A stretch of DNA of 64,000 nt from contig OY998175.1 in the NCBI GenBank assembly GCA_963921935.1, positions 177,603,262 to 177,667,261 of the forward strand. Reading direction: 5' to 3'. Shown piece by piece: positions 55,860 through 64,000 of this stretch. The translations under genes were made by a program, and so were the position numbers. Position 1 is the stretch's first letter. Each line of letters starts with the position of its first letter. A model generated the notes under the pieces. That model worked only from the letters and a program-made list of their open reading frames with translations. It was not told the DNA's origin and did no database searches. This DNA comes from Galeruca laticollis (Eukaryota; Arthropoda; Insecta; Coleoptera; Chrysomelidae).

Positions 55860-57060
55860 GATATTATTCCTGGATTAATATTTTTATCTTCTAGTAATGT
55901 TCTTACAAGTTCTAGATAATCATTAGGAGGAATTTTAGTGAACATATTGGTAACTTCAAATAAAATGAGTTTAGAATTATTTTGCAAGTGAATGCTTTTA
56001 ATTTTTTGATTAGTTATATTGAATTTTTAATTGAGTATTTAGATGTATATCCGTAATTATTAAGTATATTGTAAAGTTTGTTTGCTAATATATTATTAGG
56101 AGTATTAACATAGGAAACTACAGGTCTAATTGGTTTCGTTATTTTATTTAATTTAACGGTTTCATATAATTGTGGACAATGAGGATTCTTATGTATGATA
56201 GACCTTTTTTCGTAATCACTTAAAAGATATATTGAATTATTAACAATATCTCTTACATTATTAGAACACTTTTTTGATGGATCGGCTTTAAGACTTTGTA
56301 CATTGCTAGCTTCTATAAAGTTATATATTTTTGAATTATAATCTTTAGTTGTCAATATGACAGTGGCGTTCTACTTGTCAGATTTTGTAATTGTTAGGTT
56401 ATTATTTTCTACTTCCTTTTTGATTGAATTTAAAACTGTAATGTCATGTTTTGTTTAACGTTTAACCTTTGACGGTTTAATAGTTTTGATTAAATTGGCA
56501 ATTTGTAATTTCTCATAAAGAAAATTATTTGAATTAGATATTAAAGCTATTTTTGATTCTGTAGCAATTATTTGTTTAATATTATTCGTAAATTATGGTG
56601 GTAAGCTGTACTTTAAACCTTTATTTAAAAATTCTATTTCATTATCCGTAAAATGAGTGACTGAAAGGTTCTCATATAGTGGTGCAAAGTGTGTTGGTAT
56701 ATGAGTACTTACAGTTTCATGATGTTTAGAGTATTGAATTATATGTAGTGTGCTCAAGTTTCTGTAGTTTTTGTTCTTGTTTCTTAAATTTCTTGTACTT
56801 CATCGTACTGACACTTTCTCTGATTTTGTCATCTAAACAGTCAAACTCTACTAAGTGTAGCTGGAACGTGAGTTCAGAATGTACAACTTATATGTAGTTG
56901 TCTCTTAATTTAAACCATTTTTTACATTCTTCTTTAAGCCATTCTCGCTGAGCACATTTTATAGCTTTTTGTGCTTGAGGTGTTTTAGTATGGCATTTTA
57001 TATTTATATAATCTAGTATTACCTCTTTTCTAAGGCATTCTTGGTTAAACCAAATGTTTT
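55860..57060 (-). pseudogene. PLE-2: N-terminal region and incomplete reverse transcriptase
   Basis: About 57060-56880 reads NQECLRKEVILDYINIKC and IKCAQREWLKEECKKWFK. Then comes the TDNEIEFLNKGLKYSLPP-like block (about 56660-56590) of the Penelope N-terminal domain. 56355-56014 is the RT front (STILSDYEKRSIIHKN-like stretch, CPQLYETVKLNKITKPIRPV, VSYVNTPNNILANKL). After it FTKIPPNDYLELVRTLLED (about 55945-55890) is readable. The MGSP and YVDD blocks expected next are absent, an internal deletion. Confidence 0.82.
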
Positions 57061-57190
57061 GTGATGCTTTCTAACGTTTTTGTTGAAACTTCTGGTTCAG
57101 TCGGGTCAAATATTCTCTCGAAGTAAGGGTCAGTTAATTTCATTAAAAAATCTTCTCTGCTCAGCAATTCTGAGTTTTCGTCATCACTAC

Positions 57191-57560
57191 TTTAAATAAA
57201 CCCACCTTTATAAATGCGATCAGGAAAGAGGTTCTTGACTTAACCCTCGCGGATCCATTTGTAACTAATTACGTTTACAACTGGCATATCTCTGATGACT
57301 CTTCAATGTCGGACCATCAGCACCTCAGGTTCGACATGGATACATGTCGAACAAGCTTCGAGTGATATAGGGTACCGGGATTGACTAACTGGAATGTTTA
57401 TGAAGAACATCTCTGAAGGCTAGCGGCGGACCAACTAATATCCATTGACTCAATCGAGGAATTTGGAAACTCCTTGAAACAACTTCAAAAGGCCATAATA
57501 AAAGTATATCAAGGTAACTGTCCTGAAAAGCAAAAGCCACTCGACATGTGCCTTTGTGAA
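57191..57560 (+). pseudogene. LOA-type LINE copy 2: endonuclease, last part
   Basis: Reads NKPTFINAIRKEVLDLTLAD, VTNYVYNWHISDDSSMSDHQ (SDH motif intact) and LRFDMDTCRT, the C-terminal half of the EEP nuclease. Then comes the linker (LTNWNVYEEHL, IDSIEEFGNSLKQLQKAIIK). Occasional stops. Confidence 0.88.
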
Positions 57561-58720
57561 ATAAGGAATTGGCAAAACTTAGGTATAGAGCTAAGGGTCT
57601 AGAACCCTGGGAAGACTACAAAATAGCTCTTTCGGAGTACAATAAAGAACTCCGAAAATGTTCTCTCAAAACAACTTTCCAACGGCATCGGACTGATGAA
57701 AAGACCGGACGGAGGATTCACTGATAACCCCAAGGAAAGTTGCAGACGCACTTTCCCAGTTCTTAAACAATTGTGGAGAATGAAATGCAAAATCCCCTCC
57801 TGGAAAGGGTTGTACAGAACACCAAAAGATCCAGCAAAAGCATATCTGGCAAAATCTTCACGTCTCAAAAAACCGAATGGGCTAAAAAAAGCTTTAAGCC
57901 ATTTAAGTTGCCTAGAAAGGATGGAATATTTTCCGCCTTGCTGCAACATGGACTTGAAATAATTGAGCCCATCTTGAGAATGCTATTAAAGGTCAGATTT
58001 ATTTTCGGTTACATTCCGGAGGCTTGGAGGGAGGCGCAGTAGTGTTCATACCTAAGAGTGGTAGACGACCAATGGACGAACCAAAGTCTTACCGCCCAAT
58101 CAGTCTGACCTCCCTTCTCCTTAAAGAAATGGAGAAAATAATAGACTGTTATGTCAAAAGCGAACTCCTTGAGCTAAGATCGCTTCACAAGAAACAGTTT
58201 GCTTATCAAGTAGGTAAATCCACGATTAATGCTTCACAGTGCCTTGTTGAAAGCATTGAAAAGACATACGCGGCGTGGTTCTCTCTGTTTCATTGTCATA
58301 GACTGTGCATTCGATAACACCTCACATCTCTCCATTACCAAATCACTAGAGGAAATAAACATTAACGACTCAGAGATCAGATGGATACAGTCTATGCTGA
58401 AAAGCAGAATTATTGTAGCGAAACTTGAAGGGGAGACGGTCCGGAAAAGGGTGCCCCCAAGGAGGGGTTCTATCGCATCTGCTGTAGTCACTGGTTGTCG
58501 ACAGCCTAATATTTGAATTGCATTCACGACTCAAGATTATACGGATGACTTGGTTGTAACCGTCAGGGGTAGACATGACGGAGTAGTATCCTATTGTATG
58601 CAAGTAGCCCTAGACACAATCGAAAGCTGGTGAACACAGGAAGGACTTAATGTCAATCCTTGTAAAACAGTGCTGGTTTCATTCACCACGAGGCAGAAGT
58701 ACATAGTTAAAGCCCCAACT
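57561..58720 (+). pseudogene. LOA-type LINE copy 2: reverse transcriptase
   Basis: 57696-57962 holds the pre-RT linker. 57900-58060 reads FKLPRKDGIFSALLQHGLEI and FGYIPEAWREAQ. 58024-58317 reads VFIPKSGRRPMDEPKSYRPI and SLTSLLLKEMEKIIDCYVKS, KQFAYQVGKSTINASQCLVE. The first catalytic block is FIVIDCAFDNTSHLSI (Asp in altered surroundings). The second is readable as YTDDLVVTVRGR near 58538-58570, with YTDD for YADD. Several frameshifts and stops break it. The spacing to RNase H is normal. Confidence 0.88.
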
Positions 58721-58888
58721 TTGAGTGGAGTTCAGCTAACATTTTCCAAAGAATTTAAATACTTGGGCATCATAATCAACCGAAAACTGACATGGAACGC
58801 CAAATTAATCACATCCTCTCCAGAGCTATAGCGGCAAGCTGTACCATGCCGCAGAGTCTTTGTTAAGATATGTGGTCTTAAACCAAAA

Positions 58889-59912
58889 ATGATATACTGG
58901 ACATTCCAAACGATCATTAAACCCATAGTCACTTATGATTCACTGATATGGTGGCCAAAGATACAACAAACCTCGGCACAGGCCAAGTTGCAGAACATTC
59001 GACGATTAGCTTGCCTAGGTATCACAGGAGCAACATCAGCGTGCCCTTCTGCGGCTCTAGAGGCAATGCTAAACCTTCCCCAATTGCACCTATTCGTAGT
59101 GAAAGAAGCAGCAATCAGTGAATTTAGACTGAGCCAATCAGTAAAACTTAAAGCAGGAAATCTGATCGGCCACCTAAATATTTTGAAACACATTTACCTA
59201 GAAGCCATATCTGAACCGACAGACACTATGCCAGTTACGTACGACTTTGAAAGGCAGTTTGAAGTGGTCATAAGCTACCACCAAATATTCACAGAGAATG
59301 GACCTCATCTGGGAAGGAACGCATCAGTTTGGTACACCGATGGATCCAAGATGGATGGAAGGACTGGAGTGTTCGTGACGGGGCCTAGTTTCAGGCTCTC
59401 AAAACTTCTTGCCAGAGTCCCAACCATATATCAAGCAAAAATACATGCTATAGAAATTTGTGCCCAGGAGTGCCTCAAAAGGGGCACACGGAGGATAGAA
59501 ATGTATATACTATTAGATAGCCAGGCAGCATCGAAAGTTCTGAAGTCATACAGTTGCGAGACTCAGCTGACTTGGAACCAGGTCACTCTGATGTGGGTGC
59601 CAGGTCACAGTGGCGTTAGAGGTAACGAAGAAACAGACAGCCTTACCAAAGAAGGAGCAAACTCCGAATTCCCTGACCCTGTGGACTTTCTAGTGCCCAA
59701 TTGAAAGAACAGTTTCGATGCTGGGAAAAGGATCTCACTGGAATAAAGTGTCAGGACAAAGACAAGCGAAAAGGCTAGTGAGCATTTCGATAAGGAAAGT
59801 TAAAGAGCTTCTCGTGTTAGACAAAGAAGACATGAAATTGTTCTCTAGGCAAAAGTCAGTAAACTGTCTCCAAGCACTTGCTTTAAATTTTTTTGGTAAT
59901 GGGCGTTTGCAA
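58889..59912 (+). pseudogene. LOA-type LINE copy 2: connection region, RNase H and C-terminal end
   Basis: A long open frame (58889-59704, 271 codons). It starts MIYWTFQTIIKPIVTYDSLI, WWPKIQQTSAQAKLQNIRRL and ACLGITGATSACPSAALEAM, the usual segment between RT and RNase H. RNase H follows with VWYTDGSKMDGRTGVFV (Asp), QAKIHAIEIC (Glu), YILLDSQAASKVL (Asp) and WVPGHSGVRGNEETDSL (His, Asp), so all catalytic residues are retained. After a stop at 59702 the end region is frameshifted (FSRQKSVNCLQALALNFFGN) and the copy is cut by another element at 59913. Contains no CCHC end. Confidence 0.92.
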
Positions 59913-60378
59913 ACCTAACTGCACCATACCGACACGACACCGGCAACTATATCGGAGCGTGCACAAATATAATAATGCAATGAAATACTTTCGCACTTAC
60001 CGGCATATCGGCGCCATGTCGTAACAGATGCCGACATGTCAGTGGGTAGCAGCCTTCCCTATCGTGTCGTCGTGCGGACAGTGATTTGTTAACGCTACGA
60101 GGGACATTTTTATACTAAAAAACAACAAACAAAAAATAAAACTTATTATTATTATGGCGAGTAACTTGAAATGCGATGTGGTGACGCTTATAGATCTAGT
60201 CGAATCAGAACCTTGTGTTGCGATCAACACTAATGACAACAGCAAGAACAAAATATTAATTGAGAAAAGCTGGATGGAAATCTCTCCGGACTGTACTGTC
60301 GAATAAATTTTTGGCGTGAAAGATCAATAGCCGATATCGTGTCGGGGTCGCTGTTGTATCGGTATCGTGTCGTTAGGT
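59913..60378. mobile_element. 466-bp inverted-repeat element
   Basis: ACCTAACTGCACCATACCGAC at the left is matched by the reversed right end ACCTAACGACACGATACCGA, with further shared CGACAC-type blocks inwards (CGACACGACACCGGCAAC against CGACACGATATCGGC). CGACACGA/TCGTGTCG occurs repeatedly in both halves. No convincing target duplication. A 70-codon minus frame (60251-60039) is probably fortuitous. Ends a LINE copy on its left. Confidence 0.6.
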
Positions 60379-61612
60379 CTGAAAACGCTCTTTAGCATGT
60401 GTTAACTTCTTAATTTCTGGCCTGGAACATTCATGTCTTCTTGACCAAAGCGACCAGTCTTGTCGTCTTGATCTACACTTCAAGAGCTTTAAATATTTCC
60501 TATAACTGCGGTTTTATGTTGCAGTCGCGAAGTAAGTTTGTACAACAACAACAAATATATTATTTTTCCCAAAGCCTTATATATTTAATGACTTATTGTT
60601 TTGATCGGTTTTGACGTTGGTGGAAATGCTACCCATCCCATCTGACTTCTCTTATTTTGAACTCATTATGTTGTAAAATTTTCTCACGAAATCAAATTAT
60701 ACCTAGAAATTTTTTTCGCTTTCGAATATTTTTAGAACATTTACGGAAAAAATTTTACTTTTAGTGCTATTACTAGTGAAAACATGCTTATCCAAATTTT
60801 ATACATTTTGGCCTGAAACTTGAAAATATTGACAGAAGGAATTGACGTGTCAAACTGAATAAAACAAATACAGGAGTATATTAATCACAAACATTAGTTA
60901 AGATCAATAAACATGGAGGCGTTGTTAAAAACAATCTGTTATAACGACTGCGTCATAATTCTCATGTAGTATGGAAACTGTTACGACGACATTTGAGCAA
61001 AATATCATTTGGTACGCTTAACCAATGCTCAAAGTTATATGAGAAGGAAATATTCCCTGCATTGTCTCTCCGAAAAGCATGTATATAATTTTAAAAATAA
61101 TTAGTCAATAATTTAATTCTGATGTCAAAATACGACAGCTTTTATAAAATGATATTATACAATCAAGTTATTTTTATTGAAGGGTGTCGTCGTGTCTTAA
61201 TAAGCATCGTCTTGTAGTTACAGCCGTAAATATTTATTGATACGTTTGCGACTGTTGATATCAACCAGTAGCGTGCTGTAAATTATCGTATGCTGTTTGA
61301 TTTTCAATTATACCAAAACCAGAAACTAAAGTGGAGCCATAAAAAATAAAAATTCACAGTACTCTTTTTTACCAGAATACGTAGATATTTACGTTAGAAT
61401 AAAAATTGCAATATAAACTTACCTTCCCGACCACAGACTCTGCTCAGGTAGTGGTATTCGGCCTCAGTTACAGTATTTTTTATTACCTCAACTGGGATAA
61501 GGTGAATCAATAGAAAACATTTCAGGAATAATGGATAACCACACAAAAATAATTTCACATTAACTATGTATTCACAATACAATACGAATCATAATCAGTC
61601 TAATAATAATTA
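60379..61612. other. No recognisable gene
   Basis: AT-rich intergenic or old repeat sequence. No frame above 62 codons and no motif recognised. Confidence 0.45.
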
Positions 61613-63043
61613 CAGGGTGCCCCACGACGATTTGGCAGTTAAATTTCTCGAAAACTGTTCATATGACATGTATGAAATTTGGCAGATGTAAACAGTCGAA
61701 ACTGATGCTCATATTTATTATACAATGACTTCCGTTTTTCCTGTCATTTCGCCTCACGTGACCCCAACATAATTTTTTTAAATGGGACAACCTGTATAAT
61801 GTTACAATTTTCGATATATCATTCAAAAACAAGTTCAACGATACCACACTTGTCATCGTTGTATTGTGCAGTATTGACAATAGGGGCAATCAAATGGGAG
61901 TGGCTATAGAATTGCACCATTTCGACCAATCCATTTTTCAGTGAATGTGTTATCAAGATATTCTCTAATTGGCCCATAAAAGTGCAACCACATCGTTTTC
62001 CTTTCATGTGAGGGGATATCTTTAAGTAATTCTGGAAGGAAGAGTATTTTGAAAAAAATCTAAGTATCTTTGCCCCGTTATTGTTCCTTCATAAAAATAG
62101 CATACTATAGTTCTGAAATCTACTTTCATCACTCCATAAATTTTTTTCTAAAAAAGAAGGGTCATCATTACTGTGTACTAACTTTTCAGCAATGGAATTA
62201 ATTCTGCTCTCAGGATCTGCAGGAACTATACCTTGTGTTAAAAGTTAGTATTTTATAAGGTTTGGTTTTGTGATTTTTTAATACTCTTTGTCTTCAACTA
62301 CTACATACTTGTAGTAATTTTTTTCAAGAAATCGTATTGAGGTGTATGAATTTACCATATGGATAAGACAAAATATTCATCTTTTGACGAGGAACTTGAT
62401 TTTTACCGCTTGGAAAAGAACCAGTTCTTAGCTTTCGCTCGACATAGAAAAAAGTATTTTTGCTTTGAGTTATTCTATGAGGAAACGATTTGTGAACAAA
62501 CCTTGAGCATGAGTTTTGTTTTTCCACATTCTCCATAAATAAATTGCATGTCAACATATTCATCGTAAGTCAAAATTGAAGGCATTATTTACTTATTATT
62601 ACAGTGTCTTCACAAGATTAGACCAATAATCAATGACAGTTCTTAAATAAACTTCACCAAACAATAATGAATGACAACCTATGTTGTTGCTACTATAGTT
62701 ATTTGTTTCATAGCCACCTAAATTTTTGAGTGCAAAATATTGCTTTAATAAATTTAGTAAAAATTAATAGCCCTTATTATCATTACTGCACAATACAATG
62801 ATGTGATGTTGGTATAGTTGAATTTGTTTTTGAATGATATATCCAAAATTATAATATTATACAGGTTGTCCCATTTAAAAAAATTATGTTGGGGTCACGT
62901 TGCCCGAAATGACGGGAAAAACGGAAGTCTTTTTATAATAAATATAAGCATCAGTTTCGATTGTTTATACCTGCCAAATTTCATTCATGTTATATGAACA
63001 GTTTTTGAGAAATTGGACTGCCAAAACGTCGTGGGACACCCTG
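61613..63043 (-). mobile_element. 1431-bp mariner-like transposon with ~270-bp terminal inverted repeats
   Basis: CAGGGTGCCCCACGACG at 61613 and its inverted counterpart ending 63043 (CGTGGGACACCCTG), with TA on both sides (61611-61612 and 63044-63045), as in the Tc1/mariner superfamily. The arms stay alike for roughly 270 bp (61613-61885 and 62772-63043). Between them and reaching into the left arm is a broken transposase on minus. Confidence 0.88.
61819..62563 (-). pseudogene. Mariner-like transposase, broken
   Basis: Minus strand. About 62225-62100 reads VPADPESRINSIAEKLVHSN and LWSDESRFQNYS, where the Asp of SDES is the first catalytic residue. About 62100-61900 reads FYEGTITGQRYLDFFQNTLP, then frames shift: MKGKRCGCTFMGQLENILIT and a WIGRNGAI stretch (the region before the second Asp). 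The C-terminus runs into the left inverted repeat. The N-terminal HTH part is poorly preserved (frame 62563-62324). Several stops. Relative of the relic at 6440-6860. Confidence 0.8.
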
Positions 63044-63058
63044 TATAACTAACTCAAG

Positions 63059-63062
<4 letters not shown>

Positions 63063-63105
<43 letters not shown>
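63063..63105. repeat. (TA)n microsatellite, ~43 bp
   Basis: Uninterrupted TA dinucleotides, 18 bases beyond the right end of the mariner-like element. Confidence 0.99.
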
Positions 63106-63108
<3 letters not shown>

Positions 63109-64000
63109 AAATAAGTTTTAGGACTTATCTTGGAGAGACTTAGAATGTACAGCTCTCAGCGATATCTTAGAAAAGTGGTACTTCAGATGGGTGCGGCAAT
63201 GCTGTAGAGTTCTTGAGAAACAATAACAGGCTTTTTGAAAGCCAAGGTACAGTTCTTAAGGTCCAAATTCCCAAAATCCCTGGTGCCAGCTCTAAACAAA
63301 AAAGAAAAAAGCAGAAAGAAGAAATATATCAGATTAGGAGCTTATACTCCAATACACAGAAATCTGTTTCATTCTTATCCGTCCTGTTCCCAAATATTCA
63401 GAAAATGTAAATTTAAATTAGAAAACAATTATTAAAAAAATCTACTAAAAATTTGCTTCACAAAATATAGTTGGACGCCACCAGTTATAACGATATAAAA
63501 TTGCTAGAAAGAAACACAAATGGTGAAAAAACTGGAACACCTTAATGAAAAATAACGTTTTCAAATACTAGAAATATATAATTATAATATAAAATAAAAT
63601 AGAAGCTTGAAAAATTGCAGCCTTCTGTTACTCATTCTAAGATCCTTCAACCTATAACTCGGTATATACTGTACGCTTTTAGGCGTTGCCTCTTATACTC
63701 GCGGAGACGGGGGTCCGTTCTTCATTGACTGAATAAAGTGTGAGGGCGCCAGGCATTCTTGCTTCCCGACAACTACCCTAAGACTACCGAATAGGTGGAG
63801 AAATAAAAATCAAGTGTCACTGACCCAAATATAAGTTTAATACCTTAGTATTAGTCAAGACAATCTTTTGTTTACAAAGTCCCAGTAGTACAATTACAGC
63901 GTAAAAAAAATTTTTTACAAAAGTAAAATCACATAAAACTCCCAAATGTCCTAAAATCCATAAAGCGTAACCACAATTTGTCAAAGGTAAGTGAAATCCC
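63106..64000. other. Unassigned; one basic reading frame of unknown origin
   Basis: Plus frames at 63213-63410 and 63235-63435 overlap and are basic (SSKQKRKKQKEE). The sequence LFESQGTVLKVQIPKIPGAS before it looks protein-like, but I do not recognise it, and no start context, splice site or neighbour supports a gene. The remainder to 64000 shows nothing. Confidence 0.3.

Larger units (their letters stand above)
54887..57190 (-). mobile_element. PLE-2: Penelope-like element, 2304 bp, with hammerhead
   Basis: TTTAAAT lies on both sides (54880-54886 and 57191-57197), a 7-bp target duplication inside the endonuclease of a LINE. On minus the element encodes an N-terminal region (about 57060-56400), an RT fragment, a GIY-YIG endonuclease and, at its 3' end, a hammerhead ribozyme core. 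The RT catalytic middle is deleted, so the copy cannot move alone. Confidence 0.88.

Noticed and set aside
63213..63435. Basic reading frames as a gene
   Set aside because: Short, overlapping in two frames, with no recognisable domain or gene structure; listed only as unassigned.

Overview
The window is an AT-rich eukaryotic repeat region, most likely from an insect. The evidence is the mix of transposon families: BEL/Pao, Copia, Jockey, RTE and LOA-type LINEs, Penelope-like elements, mariner-like and Harbinger-like transposons. The particular combination would suit a beetle, but that is a guess. I found no intact single-copy host gene, no tRNA or rRNA and no CRISPR. Almost every long reading frame belongs to a mobile element, and most are broken by frameshifts, stops or insertions.

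Layout. 1-1735 (+) is the 3' part of an RTE-like LINE. 2045-5130 (-) is a CR1/Jockey-group LINE interrupted by a 653-bp inverted-repeat element. 5200-5760 (-) is an RTE scrap and 6440-6860 (-) a mariner-like transposase relic. 6921-9967 (-) is a truncated BEL/Pao element (BEL-1). 10.8-12.1 kb holds the convergent 3' parts of a Myb/SANT-like gene and a Harbinger-type transposase. A candidate LTR with primer site follows (12708-13430). 13.5-16.6 kb (-) is an I/Jockey-type LINE. 18.4-18.9 kb (-) is an integrase relic like the one in KRBA2 proteins.

19.56-29.33 kb (+) is one RTE LINE cut twice: once by a 4.6-kb LOA/I-type LINE (-) with RNase H, flanked by ~150-bp direct duplications, and once by a 2373-bp DNA transposon with CCCAGATAACA ends. 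29.4-37.5 kb (-) is a Copia element split by a 5.8-kb insertion that itself contains a Jockey-type LINE and a block of 173-bp tandem repeats; a second copy of this tandem-repeat element lies at 17.9-18.3 kb. 37539-43838 (-) is a nearly complete BEL/Pao element (BEL-2) with both LTRs and a CTCAT target duplication.

44.98-52.04 kb (-) is a Penelope-like element (PLE-1) into which a 5577-bp DNA transposon (45957-51533) has inserted. That transposon is the most interesting object here. It has CCCACACAGC terminal repeats, a two-base GT target duplication, subterminal arrays of GATATC-centred palindromes, a CACTA-related transposase and a second multi-exon gene for a DUF4806-type protein. The 25.6-28.0 kb element shares its design (CCCA ends, GT duplication, subterminal palindromes, here GTAC), so both probably belong to one superfamily.

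53.3-59.9 kb (+) is a second LOA/I-type LINE interrupted by another Penelope-like element (PLE-2, 54887-57190) that carries a complete hammerhead ribozyme core on its strand. The right side holds a 466-bp inverted-repeat element (59913-60378) and a 1431-bp mariner-like transposon (61613-63043) with unusually long inverted repeats. Junction coordinates with visible target duplications are exact; other relic edges are approximate.
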